Both the position numbers and the translations under genes were made by a program. From JACMLD01 sp044227095 (GTDB lineage: Bacteria; Bacteroidota; Bacteroidia; Chitinophagales; Chitinophagaceae): 64,000 nt of DNA. Positions 7,989-16,815 of this stretch are shown here, piece by piece. The stretch lies in contig JBGAFV010000001.1 in the NCBI GenBank assembly GCA_044227095.1, forward strand, positions 2,542,001-2,606,000, written 5' to 3'. Numbering within the stretch: position 1 is the first letter of the stretch; each line of letters opens with the position of its first letter. The notes under the pieces are model-generated. The model had not been told where the DNA came from and did no database searches. It saw nothing but the letters and a program-made list of their open reading frames with translations.

Positions 7989-10900
7989 TTACGATTCACT
8001 ATTCGCTACTGGCGACACTCTAAACAAAGGCAGTTTTACAAAAAATACTGATCCTTCTTTTTCTTTTGTTTCGAACCACAATTCTCCTTTGGCCTGCTCT
8101 ACAATATTACGGCTCATGGCAAGGCCAAGACCAGTGCCCGATGTTTTAGTAGTGAAGTTGGGCGTCCATATTTTTTCTTGTACTTGCAATGGTATACCAT
8201 CGCCGTTATCAGATATTTTTACAATGATGTTTCCGCCTTCAAGCTCTTCAGACACAATAATCTTTTTATGTTCTTTATTATCGCATGCTTCTACCGCATT
8301 TTGAAGAAGATTGGTAAACAAACGGTTTAACTGTGTTTTATCGGCAAACAAAATAATACGCTGCGGTACAGGATGCCATTCAAACTCCAGGTTTTCTATA
8401 GCCATATACAACGAAGCAAGTGAATGCAGCATTTCGTGCATATCAAATACTTCGCTTTTAGGATTGCCAATATTAGCAAACTGTGAAAAATCTGCAGCTA
8501 TCTTAGAAAGGTGATCAATTTGTTCTACCAGGGTTTTTGCAACACCCGATGTCATTTCTTTTATGTTGGGAGAATTATTGTCGATAGATTTTTGCAGGTA
8601 CTGTATGCTTAGCTTCATTGGCGTAAGTGGGTTTTTAATTTCATGGGCTACCTGTCTTGCCATTTCTCTCCATGCGCCTTCACGTTCGCTTTTTGCCAAT
8701 TGTGCAGCACTCTCTCCAAGCTTACTTACCATTTTATTGTATTCTGTTACTAGTCCGCCTATTTCATCATCTCGGTGCCAGGGTATTTCTTCATTGGTCC
8801 TTCCAAGATTAATGGCCCTCATTTTATTACTGATAAGTGTAAATGAAGAAGTGATGCGGTTGGTAATAAACAATGCAATAGCACCGGCAATTAAAAATAT
8901 AAAAGCAATAAGGTTAATGATAGTAACAAAGAAGTTAGAGATTTCACGTTTTAGCTCCTGTTGAGAATCAAAAGAAGGAATATTGAGGTATGCATAGGCG
9001 TTCCCATCATCATCACGCACCGGGCTGTAAATACTTTGATAGCTAACCTTGCCCATTTGTTCTTCGCTTATGTACTGAATGAGGTTCATATCATGCAGTT
9101 TATAATAAGCCTGCGGGTTCATCTTTTCGCTAAGTATCCCCTTGTTATAAACAATCAGGTTTGAAGAAACTACCAGGTTGCCACGCAGATCATAAAAATT
9201 GATATCTGTGCCGTGTATCTCTGCTACCTGCCTCACCATATTTGCCAAATCTTCGTTGGTATGGGCTTCATAAAATTTTACCATGTCGTCAAACACTTCT
9301 CCTCTTTTAATTTCCGTCTGCACCTGGTTATTCATAATCTGAATGGCCTTGGTAAGCCTTTCAATATTGTTTCTTTTATATCGGTTTATAAAGAAAACAA
9401 TGGTGGCAATACCTATAACAAAAAACGAAATAAGGGTGATAAAAATAAATGTGCTGTGTATTTGCGATTTAAGGTTTACCTGGAAAAACTGTTTTACAAG
9501 ATGCCAGCGAAGCCTTGTAATAATAAGTACAGAAAAAATGCGGAACACAAAAAGCAATATAAGAAAGGTGGTAAACAGGTAGGCAATAAGCGTCATGCCT
9601 TCTATGAGGTAATTGTCTTTCCTGGCAATTACAACTACTTTGTCTCCGTTCTTATACCAAAGTTCATCGTTTCCGTTTTGCTTTCGTTGCTCATACTCAA
9701 TCTTAGGTACCTGCTCTGGTGAAAGTATTGTAGGAAATTGTCCTTCGTTATGATAATCAATCAACCTGCCACCCCTGTATACCGCAAATGCAGAGTTGGG
9801 TGAGTATTCCGGAAGGTATTCCGATTGTGGCTTTAACAGTTCCGGTATCAGCGCATCGCTCTTATATCTTTTGGGTTTAGACAATACAAAGAAATATCCT
9901 ACAATATGATCGCTTGAATCTTTTACAGCTTTCTTAAAGAGATAAGAAAATTTATCGAACGATTTTGAAAAATAACGAAGATCACGAACTGAAGTTGCAC
10001 GGCCTTCTACCCTGAAAATAATATCCAGTGAATCGTAAGAGACCGGCTGATCGTCATTAAACAATGGTTTGTGGTTTTCAGACGAATCAAAGGTGTAAAT
10101 CCAGGTATCGTATTTATCGAGGTAAGCAGTGAAATTTTTGTTGATTAGACTGTCTTTCAGTTGGTGGTTAGAACTCTCAACACGGAAGCGATCGAAACTA
10201 TCGTACAGAAAATCGTTATCAAAATAAGTAAGTGCAATGCTAAGCAATCTTTCGCCAGAAGGGTCTGCCTGGTTAGAAAGCCTTTCTGCAGTTATCATGC
10301 GTTGCTGTAATTCTATACGCTGGTTTTCTATAACAATGATTGCAGATATTGAAAACGAAAAAATAAACAACCAGATTACTACTTCCGAAATAGAAATCCT
10401 GAAACCATTTGCTGCAATAATATGCTGCTGCATAAACCATACATAGGCAAGCAGCCATAGCAACACATAAATATTAAGCTGAACAAAAGAATAGCTGCGT
10501 ACAAATGTGAGCAGTATAAGGCCTATAATGGAAATGAGAATAAAAAGTATGTACTTCGATTTTTTTAGCAGCGGCGAAATGAGCTGTAGTATTACCTGCG
10601 ATAAAAAGAAAAAGCTTAGCGATAATGTAGCCAGCACAATAAAACCGCCAAGGCTGTTTATGTTTACAAGGCTAAAAAAATTAATTACATTAAAAGATAT
10701 GCGGGCATCTGCAATAAGACTTTTAATGATGCTTGCAAATACAAAAGTGGTTACTACCAGTAATATTACCGGTAAAATAAGCGCCACCCAGTACCAGCTT
10801 TTTTTCTTGCTGAGACTAAAACGTTTTTCACCCACTTCCCGGCGGATAAATAAAACAATCCAGCAAAAAAGAAATGCATTAATCAACAAATCTCCCAATG

Positions 10901-11780
10901 AACTTAATACAAGACTTGAGCTGTATATGACAGGATCAAAAAGATCGTACTGGCGTAGGTTAAGCACCGATGGAAAGAAATAGGTAAGGCCGCGTAGCAA
11001 TAATACAATCCCTATAAGAAAAAAGATACCCACCAGGTAGCCATAAGCAATAGAAAAGTAATGTGCTGCATTGTGTACAATAATCAGCAGTAATAAAATG
11101 GCTATTATATTTAGGGTAATGGTAAGCCAGTTGGTATTGTCCTTTTCCGAAATAAATTTTGCCTGCAAAAAGAAAAGTGTTTTACCCGTTATGCTTTTTA
11201 CAGGATAATCTGTTTGCGCCGCACTAATACTTACACTTTTTTCGCCCTGCGGGTAATTAACGAATTCCTTCTTAAGATTGGCAAAGCCTAAATAATATTC
11301 CCGGCGTACAGGTATTAATGCAATTGCCACCAGTTTTCTGTCTGCTTCAATTGTTACCTGCCTCCTTACGCATTCATACTGGCCATTTGCCAGTTTCACC
11401 AATTCATTTATTTCGGTTCCATGTATGAGGCTGGTGTTTGGCAGAATGAGTTGTGTATTCCAGAACCTTAAATCTTTATTGGCAGTATCAGTTATATTAT
11501 ACAGGAAGATGAAATAAGTTTTTTTATCTGTAAGATTGTTCAGTTCAGTTTCTGTATAACGTTGGTCTGCCATCCGACTAAGCAGGGCCGTATCTTTCAG
11601 CAATTCATCAAAATCTTTTTCCTGCTGCTGTATATCGCTTTCAATATTTTTGCGCAAGTACTTTGCAGAGGAAGATGAATACCAGTAATTGTCTATAATA
11701 AAAGCAATGGTAAAAAGCCATGCAGCTCCCAGGAAAAAGAAGACATTTTTTTTAACTACCTGCTGATAAAAATTTTTCAA
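7989..11780 (-). CDS. Large NtrY-like membrane sensor histidine kinase
   Basis: 1263 aa. The N-terminal half has one membrane helix (about 12-30), an extracytoplasmic stretch to about 215, then a run of many hydrophobic helices (about 218-480). A second periplasmic sensing region of roughly 250 residues is followed by more membrane segments flanking a further sensor loop, then a HAMP region (ITSSFTLISNKM). The kinase core is complete. The H-box is RQVAHEIKNPLTPMKL with the phospho-accepting His near 1046, the N-box is LLQNAVEA (Asn near 1161), and the G-boxes are SDNGDGIP and GTGLGLAMSRNIV. The core matches NtrY-type kinases. No response regulator gene is adjacent, so the partner must be elsewhere. 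Its ATG overlaps the mazG stop by 4 nt (ATGA), implying translational coupling. Confidence 0.9.
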   Translation of the reverse strand: MKNFYQQVVKKNVFFFLGAAWLFTIAFIIDNYWYSSSSAKYLRKNIESDIQQQEKDFDELLKDTALLSRMADQRYTETELNNLTDKKTYFIFLYNITDTANKDLRFWNTQLILPNTSLIHGTEINELVKLANGQYECVRRQVTIEADRKLVAIALIPVRREYYLGFANLKKEFVNYPQGEKSVSISAAQTDYPVKSITGKTLFFLQAKFISEKDNTNWLTITLNIIAILLLLIIVHNAAHYFSIAYGYLVGIFFLIGIVLLLRGLTYFFPSVLNLRQYDLFDPVIYSSSLVLSSLGDLLINAFLFCWIVLFIRREVGEKRFSLSKKKSWYWVALILPVILLVVTTFVFASIIKSLIADARISFNVINFFSLVNINSLGGFIVLATLSLSFFFLSQVILQLISPLLKKSKYILFILISIIGLILLTFVRSYSFVQLNIYVLLWLLAYVWFMQQHIIAANGFRISISEVVIWLFIFSFSISAIIVIENQRIELQQRMITAERLSNQADPSGERLLSIALTYFDNDFLYDSFDRFRVESSNHQLKDSLINKNFTAYLDKYDTWIYTFDSSENHKPLFNDDQPVSYDSLDIIFRVEGRATSVRDLRYFSKSFDKFSYLFKKAVKDSSDHIVGYFFVLSKPKRYKSDALIPELLKPQSEYLPEYSPNSAFAVYRGGRLIDYHNEGQFPTILSPEQVPKIEYEQRKQNGNDELWYKNGDKVVVIARKDNYLIEGMTLIAYLFTTFLILLFVFRIFSVLIITRLRWHLVKQFFQVNLKSQIHSTFIFITLISFFVIGIATIVFFINRYKRNNIERLTKAIQIMNNQVQTEIKRGEVFDDMVKFYEAHTNEDLANMVRQVAEIHGTDINFYDLRGNLVVSSNLIVYNKGILSEKMNPQAYYKLHDMNLIQYISEEQMGKVSYQSIYSPVRDDDGNAYAYLNIPSFDSQQELKREISNFFVTIINLIAFIFLIAGAIALFITNRITSSFTLISNKMRAINLGRTNEEIPWHRDDEIGGLVTEYNKMVSKLGESAAQLAKSEREGAWREMARQVAHEIKNPLTPMKLSIQYLQKSIDNNSPNIKEMTSGVAKTLVEQIDHLSKIAADFSQFANIGNPKSEVFDMHEMLHSLASLYMAIENLEFEWHPVPQRIILFADKTQLNRLFTNLLQNAVEACDNKEHKKIIVSEELEGGNIIVKISDNGDGIPLQVQEKIWTPNFTTKTSGTGLGLAMSRNIVEQAKGELWFETKEKEGSVFFVKLPLFRVSPVANSES

Positions 11781-12577
11781 GATTCCGGGTTTTGCTTTTT
11801 GATGCTGTTCCAGATAGCATCCATTTCAGTAAGGCTCATATCTGTAAGCGAGCGGTTTTGTGCAGCTGCAGCTTCTTCCATAAGCGTAAAACGACGGATA
11901 AACTTTTTATTGGTTTTTTCCAGTGCGTTTTCTGCATCCAGTTGCAAAAACCGTGCATAGTTAACCAATGAAAAAGCAAGGTCGCCAAATTCTTCTTCGG
12001 TTTTAGTGGCATCCTTTAATGCTATGGCTTCTTTTAATTCGGCAATTTCTTCTTCTACCTTATCCCACACCTGTTCCCTGTTGTCCCACTCAAAACCAAT
12101 CTGTTTTGCTTTTTCCTGCAGGCGCATAGCTTTTACAGTTGCAGGCAACGCTTTGGGTACACCACTTAGCACAGATTTTTTTCCGTTTTCTTTCAATTTT
12201 AATTTTTCCCAATTTCTTTTAACATCTTCTTCATTATTAACCGCAACAATGTCTGTATTGCCGGTTGTATTGCCATAAATATGCGGGTGCCTTGCAATTA
12301 ATTTTTCGGCAACGCCATCCAGCACATCTTTTAGTGTAAACTTGTTTTGTTCGGTGCCTATTTTGGCATAGAAAAGAATGTGCAGCATTAGATCTCCAAG
12401 TTCCTCTTTTATCCCTTTCCAGTCTTCATCGGTTATGGCATCGGCCAGTTCATACAACTCTTCAATGCTTAGCTGGCGCAGGGTGTGGATGGTTTGCTTT
12501 CTGTCCCACGGGCATTTTTCCCGAAGATCATCCATAATATTTACCAAACGGGAAAACTCTTGAACAGGTATTTGCAT
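11777..12577 (-). CDS. mazG: Nucleoside triphosphate pyrophosphohydrolase MazG
   Basis: 266 aa, the usual length for two-domain MazG. It hydrolyses (d)NTPs to the monophosphate and pyrophosphate, cleansing damaged nucleotides or modulating nucleotide pools. The first MazG domain is recognised by LREKCPWDRKQTIHTLR, EELYELADAI and KEELGDLMLHILFYA. The second shows VEEEIAELKEAI and EEFGDLAFSLVNYAR; both carry the EExxE...ExxD metal-binding pattern. The gene starts with ATG at 12577, and its stop overlaps the kinase start codon as ATGA, so the two are cotranscribed and coupled. Confidence 0.93.
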   Translation of the reverse strand: MQIPVQEFSRLVNIMDDLREKCPWDRKQTIHTLRQLSIEELYELADAITDEDWKGIKEELGDLMLHILFYAKIGTEQNKFTLKDVLDGVAEKLIARHPHIYGNTTGNTDIVAVNNEEDVKRNWEKLKLKENGKKSVLSGVPKALPATVKAMRLQEKAKQIGFEWDNREQVWDKVEEEIAELKEAIALKDATKTEEEFGDLAFSLVNYARFLQLDAENALEKTNKKFIRRFTLMEEAAAAQNRSLTDMSLTEMDAIWNSIKKQNPES

Positions 12578-12757
12578 AAATATGATTTAGCGTTGCTGAC
12601 AAAAACAGTAAATTCAGGAATAAAGCCGCACCAGGGTTAAACAAATTTTGTCTTCTCTTCTTTTAAACAAGACACGGCAGTAAATTTGCTTAAAAATAAT
12701 TATGAATTTTTTATTGGCCTAAAAACATTAATCAGCACCCAATTGCGTTATAAAACC

Positions 12758-13621
12758 ATGAATACAATGCGGATTACCCAACTGTTAAGACTTTTTACAA
12801 TTTTACCTGCTGTATGCAGCTTTGTCTTTACCGCAAATGCACAGTATTATTATAAAGATATTGTAGTTACCGGTCAGATTAATGCCACTTACAAGGCCCT
12901 TAAAAATAATAAGGTAAGCAAAGTAACCCTTAGCCCGTCTTCAATGGATCCTTCTCAGAATAATGTAACACTTCAACAAACTGTTTATCCTTCGCAAAAG
13001 CTGGTGGTTACATATACTAAGGTTCCGGATGCACCTGAAACCTGGCTGAAATCTTATTATAATGAACACGATCAGCTCATAAAAACAACAGATAGTTCTG
13101 CTGATGTGGTTACTACAGCTTTGTATGCGTATGATGATGCAAACCGCATTATTACCATTAGCAGCAATTCTGTACCGGTAAATGATCCGGCTGAAACAGA
13201 AGTTCACAATTGGATGTATAACACTAACGGCCAGCCGGCAAAAATGTATAAAATTAAAAACGGTACAGATACCACATTTGTTACCTACACGGCAGACGAG
13301 CAGGGCAATGCCGCAGAAGAAAATGTAGTGCGTAATAAGGGTAGCCTGGGCATAACTTATTATTATTACGATGCACAACACCGCCTTACCGATGTGGCCA
13401 GGTTTAACAAACGAGCTAACCGCATTTTGCCAGACTATATGTTTGAATACAATGAAAGCTCCCAGGTTACCCAAATGGTTGTGGTGCCAGAAGGTAGCGC
13501 AGACTACCAGACATGGAAATATGTTTACAATGCACAGGGATTAAAAGAAAAAGATCTTTGCTATAGCAAACAAAAACAAATGGTAGCAAATATTGAATAT
13601 GCTTATTCGTTTGGACGATAG
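12758..13621 (+). CDS. Secreted protein with YD-repeat-like motifs
   Basis: About 287 aa from the ATG at 12758. A signal peptide (MNTMRITQLLRLFT to ANAQ) is followed by repeated tyrosine-rich beta units such as YAYDDANRIITI, YYYDAQHRLTDV, FEYNESSQVTQM and YVYNAQGLKEKD. These resemble the YD/RHS repeat theme, though far shorter than RHS toxins. No enzymatic domain, sorting tail or toxin tip is seen, so it is probably periplasmic or surface-associated; its function is unknown. The frame is open upstream to a TTG at 12686, but that overlaps a TAAATTTG -7-like motif at 12681-12688. The gene converges on the amylase-like gene. Confidence 0.7.
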   Translation: MNTMRITQLLRLFTILPAVCSFVFTANAQYYYKDIVVTGQINATYKALKNNKVSKVTLSPSSMDPSQNNVTLQQTVYPSQKLVVTYTKVPDAPETWLKSYYNEHDQLIKTTDSSADVVTTALYAYDDANRIITISSNSVPVNDPAETEVHNWMYNTNGQPAKMYKIKNGTDTTFVTYTADEQGNAAEENVVRNKGSLGITYYYYDAQHRLTDVARFNKRANRILPDYMFEYNESSQVTQMVVVPEGSADYQTWKYVYNAQGLKEKDLCYSKQKQMVANIEYAYSFGR

Positions 13622-13649
13622 TCGTCAATCGTGAGTTGAAAATTCAATG

Positions 13650-15044
13650 CTACAATGGAGGATCGTACACGTAAACAATATAGCCCCAGGGTTCTATATT
13701 AAAAGAAAGATCTTTACTCAGTTTTTCTTTTGTTCCCATAAAAACATTTAGCGGATTGCCATAAAGCAAATTTTCATTTATCTTTATGGTTTGTTCTTTT
13801 GGTGTGAGATTTAAAATTACAACTACTTTGTTTCTATATTTTTGACGCACGTACGCATACAACGCTTTATCATCGCCAACGCTTACTTTTTTAAAAGATG
13901 CATCTGCTGCAAGTGCAGGATTGTTGGCCCTCAGCGTTAGCAATGTCTTATAAAATTTTGCCCTTCCGTATTTGCCAAACCGTATAGGATTTTTATAAAA
14001 GAAGCTGATGCTATCCATTACTGGTTCTTCCTGCCCGCTGTATATAAGTGGTATGCTGTTGCGCATGGTTTGCGTAAATACGGCAAAGGGTGCATGTTCT
14101 GCGCCTGGCATAGTGCCATAGTCTGCTTTGTTCCAACTGTTTTCATCATGATTGCTGGTAAAATACATACGGATAGCACCTGCAGGAAATGTGCTGTCTT
14201 GTCTTTTTAAAACGGTATCAATAGCCAATGCATTGGTTTTGCCTGCGGCGATTTTTTTTAATGTTGAAAACATATCCCATGGGTAGCTAACATTAAACCC
14301 ATCGCGGTGAAGGCTGCCTTTATCTCCTTCTGCCAGCATAAAAACATTTTTCATTTTCTTTAGTTCGGCAATGCAGTCTTTCCAGAAATCATCAGGTACT
14401 TCTCCTGCAACATCACAACGGAAACCATCAATGTCTGATTCAGTTATCCAAAATTTCATGGCAGCAATCATGCTATCACGCATTTCTTTGTTGTTATAAT
14501 TAAGGTCACGGGTATCGGTCCAGTCAAATGCAGGAATGGGTTTTCCGGTACTATCTTTGGTAAAAAAATCGGGGTGACGTGTAAGCCAGCCATTGTCTGC
14601 ACCGGTATGGTTAGGAACCCAATCGGTAATTACTTTAAATCCTAACCCATGGGCCTTTGCCACAAGATTTTTCCAATCCTGCATAGTGCCAAATTCCGGG
14701 TTAATGGCCTTGTAATCCTGCACAGCATAATAACTGCCCAGTTTACCTTTTCTGTCTATAACACTAATAGGAGTGATGGGCATAAACCAAAGTATCTGCA
14801 CGCCCATTTCTTTCAATCTTGGCAACGCAGCCGCAAAAGCATTAAATGTTCCTTCTTTTGTATACTGGCGAACATTTACTTCATATATGTTTGATTGCAG
14901 TGCCCAGTCTGGCATTGTAACAGCGACAGCTGTTTGTGCAGTATCGTTTTTGGTAGCTACTTCTGCAGTTTTGTTTTCGGTAGTATTGTTGCAGGCAACC
15001 ACAAACAAAAAGCAAACAAAACAAATAAGGCAAGACTTGTGCAT
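13650..15044 (-). CDS. GH13 alpha-amylase family lipoprotein
   Basis: 464 aa with a lipoprotein signal (VVAC, Cys18) and a (beta/alpha)8 amylase barrel. The conserved GH13 regions are visible: DWVPNHTG with His146; GFRCDVAGE with the nucleophile Asp211; MLAEGD with the acid/base Glu239; and SNHDE with Asp300. A short beta domain follows. It should cleave alpha-glucans or alpha-linked oligosaccharides outside the cytoplasm, probably on the outer-membrane surface or in the periplasm. A DUF1080 gene lies 75 bp upstream on the same strand. No SusC/SusD pair is present, so this is not a classical Sus locus. Confidence 0.9.
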   Translation of the reverse strand: MHKSCLICFVCFLFVVACNNTTENKTAEVATKNDTAQTAVAVTMPDWALQSNIYEVNVRQYTKEGTFNAFAAALPRLKEMGVQILWFMPITPISVIDRKGKLGSYYAVQDYKAINPEFGTMQDWKNLVAKAHGLGFKVITDWVPNHTGADNGWLTRHPDFFTKDSTGKPIPAFDWTDTRDLNYNNKEMRDSMIAAMKFWITESDIDGFRCDVAGEVPDDFWKDCIAELKKMKNVFMLAEGDKGSLHRDGFNVSYPWDMFSTLKKIAAGKTNALAIDTVLKRQDSTFPAGAIRMYFTSNHDENSWNKADYGTMPGAEHAPFAVFTQTMRNSIPLIYSGQEEPVMDSISFFYKNPIRFGKYGRAKFYKTLLTLRANNPALAADASFKKVSVGDDKALYAYVRQKYRNKVVVILNLTPKEQTIKINENLLYGNPLNVFMGTKEKLSKDLSFNIEPWGYIVYVYDPPL

Positions 15045-15119
15045 ACAATCTTAATTTTAGATCTCTGTGAAATAGATTTCTGGTAGTCTATTCAATTCCT
15101 ATTAACTCGGTTAAACAAT

Positions 15120-15722
15120 CTATGGAAGTTCCTGTATTTTTAAATTCTTCCATCTTACTTTAATGCCGCCGCCATCGTGTATCTGCAACGCAATAAAGCC
15201 AACGCCTTTGCCAATTGTTTCATCTTGCAGATCTACCATAACGTGGCCGTTTAGCCAGGTAGTAACTTTATCACCCACTACTTTTATTTTCATGGTGTTC
15301 CATTCTCCTTGTTTCAAAATTTTTTCGTCTTCAGGTGCGGGTTGTTTTAGCCAACCACGGCCATAAGATTCATAAATGCCACCTGTATGTGAATTAAGCG
15401 GCGCTACTTCTACCTGCCAGCCGCTGATTTTTACACCTTCAATAGAAGAGCGAAAAAAAACACCGCTATTGCCATTGGCTTCCTGTTTAAACTCAAGTGT
15501 GAGTATAAAATTTTTATACTTCTTTTTGGTAGAGAGATAACCATATTGTTTATCCGGGCCGCTTTCGCAAACCAGTTGCTTGCTGCTGTCTACATACCAT
15601 AGTTCGGTACCGTTAACTGTCCAGCCGGTAAGATCTTTGCCATTAAAAATAGAGACTGCTTTTTGCGCAAAAGAAATTTGCATAACAGTGATACATGCAA
15701 CGGCCAGAATTATTTTTTTCAT
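15120..15722 (-). CDS. DUF1080 (3-keto-disaccharide hydrolase family) secreted protein
   Basis: About 200 aa starting at the ATG at 15722 (MKKIILAVACITV, signal peptide ending SFAQ). The whole mature part is one DUF1080 domain, recognised by SIFNGKDLTGWTVNG, the segment NSGVFFRSSIEG, SGWQVEVAP and the C-terminal GFIALQIHDGG...VRWKNLKI. The family has a concanavalin-like fold and includes 3-keto-glycoside hydrolases, so a role in extracellular sugar breakdown next to the GH13 gene is plausible. The frame runs upstream to 15803, but those residues do not form a better signal sequence. Confidence 0.85.
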   Translation of the reverse strand: MKKIILAVACITVMQISFAQKAVSIFNGKDLTGWTVNGTELWYVDSSKQLVCESGPDKQYGYLSTKKKYKNFILTLEFKQEANGNSGVFFRSSIEGVKISGWQVEVAPLNSHTGGIYESYGRGWLKQPAPEDEKILKQGEWNTMKIKVVGDKVTTWLNGHVMVDLQDETIGKGVGFIALQIHDGGGIKVRWKNLKIQELP

Positions 15723-15814
15723 TTTTATAGTTTTAATACACTTGTTTATGAGGTAGATGAAGGTATATAAAATTATATAACAAGGTGCTTTATAAATGAA
15801 CACATGTTTAAGGC

Positions 15815-16189
15815 TTATCGATAGTTATTTTGTAAAGGCGCTTGCTCTTTCCATATGCGCATATACCAGTATACGGGATAACCAATCAGTCCGGCAAATA
15901 CAAAAACAAGTATCCATACAATTCTCTCGCTGCCATCAATAAATGTGTTGTTTATAGCATGAACTATAAAATAGATCTTCAATGCCAGGGAGCAGGCGCC
16001 CATTAATAAAGCAAGTGCCATAATCCAGGCAAAATTTTGAAACATTAATTCCTGCACCGTTTCAGGATCATGATGGTGGGTGCGCATAACATTTATAAAT
16101 ATGCTAAAGAAAAAAACAACATAAGTAAAGGTGAGCACCGCAGGAAGAAAAGACAATACACCCAGCAAAAGCTTTTTTGATTTTGACAT
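15815..16189 (-). CDS. Small membrane protein with PLDc_N-like C-terminal segment
   Basis: 124 aa from the ATG at 16189 (MSKSKKLLLGVLSFL). Three hydrophobic helices are apparent. The C-terminal part (GSERIVWILVFVFAG LIGYPVYWYMR) resembles the PLDc_N/short-integral-membrane motif found at the front of cardiolipin synthases, but no phospholipase domain follows. The reading frame is open to 16336, yet the extra 49 residues would be translated from a family A repeat, so I reject that start. Function unknown. Confidence 0.65.
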   Translation of the reverse strand: MSKSKKLLLGVLSFLPAVLTFTYVVFFFSIFINVMRTHHHDPETVQELMFQNFAWIMALALLMGACSLALKIYFIVHAINNTFIDGSERIVWILVFVFAGLIGYPVYWYMRIWKEQAPLQNNYR

Positions 16190-16229
16190 AGAAGTATATT
16201 TTAGAAAAGGTAATAAAAATATGTAAGCG

Positions 16230-16274
16230 AACCTCACCCCGGCCCCTCTCCAACTTTGTTGGAGAGATGGAGAG
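16230..16274 (-). repeat. Family A dispersed repeat, copy A2
   Basis: Starts ACCTCACCCCGGCCCCTCTCC and then diverges (TTGGAGAGATGGAGAG). It lies 40 bp upstream of the small membrane protein gene. Confidence 0.8.
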
Positions 16275-16349
16275 ATTGATTGCCTGGACGGGTGTTCACT
16301 AAAAGCTAGATTCAATCTTTTTTTAAATTTAATCAATTGCTTTGTTCAG

Positions 16350-16537
16350 CACCAAGCGTACCTACGGCACGCATAACCTAATTAATATTGTTTCTTCCCA
16401 TAAAATGTTCCTACGGAACATGCTTCTGGAGCAAATATAAAAATACAATTCACTCAAGGAGTTTGTTTGCTCCATAGGAGCAATTGATGGGTAGATTAAA
16501 AATTGAGAGAGTTGCGTGCCGTAGGTACGCTTGTTGC
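16350..16537. repeat. Two inverted copies of family C (CTACGG palindrome pairs)
   Basis: Copy C1 (16350-16422, plus) has a palindrome around CCTACGG, a spacer with a CCCAT block, and then TGTTCCTACGGAACA. Copy C2 (about 16461-16537, inverted) has TGCTCCATAGGAGCA, ATGGGTAG, then GTGCCGTAGGTACGC. The outer arms AGCGTACCTACGGCACGC and their reverse complement are identical, so the whole block can fold as one large hairpin. C3 at 31230 is a third copy. The pattern resembles BIME-type paired REP elements. Confidence 0.8.
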
Positions 16538-16815
16538 TATAATAACGACGGTATTTGTAAAAGTACAATTCCGGTGCGTGGGGGCATACACCGGGGCGTT
16601 GGATGGATGTTTTTGTTTAATTCAATCATACTTCATCATAACAATCATCAAAATCTGCGTTCTATTATTTAATAAGACTTCAATCATCAAAACCCGTGTT
16701 GTATTTGATGCCGATGTTTATATAAATGCTGAATTGTGCGACGCAACGATGTTGCCATGCCAACAAATGCCGGTATCATAAAATCACCTAACTTCAGCGC
16801 ACAAAATTTATTGCT
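16538..16815. repeat. Intergenic repeat region including family B copy B2
   Basis: Contains a small hairpin CCGGTG...CACCGG (16571-16594), a stretch related to the frequent ATCATCAAAATCTGCGTT-type repeat (about 16635-16665), and family B copy B2 at 16732-16778 (GTGCGACGCAACGATGTTGCC). No gene is seen. Confidence 0.65.

Noticed and set aside
12758..13621. RHS/polymorphic toxin
   Set aside because: Only a few YD-like units are present, with no conserved RHS core, no C-terminal toxin and no immunity gene.
13650..15722. Polysaccharide utilisation locus
   Set aside because: GH13 and DUF1080 genes are adjacent, but there is no SusC/SusD pair, regulator or other glycan enzyme nearby.
16190..16336. 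49-residue N-terminal extension of the small membrane protein
   Set aside because: It is translated from repeat A2 and lacks a ribosome site; the ATG at 16189 begins a normal signal-anchor-like segment.
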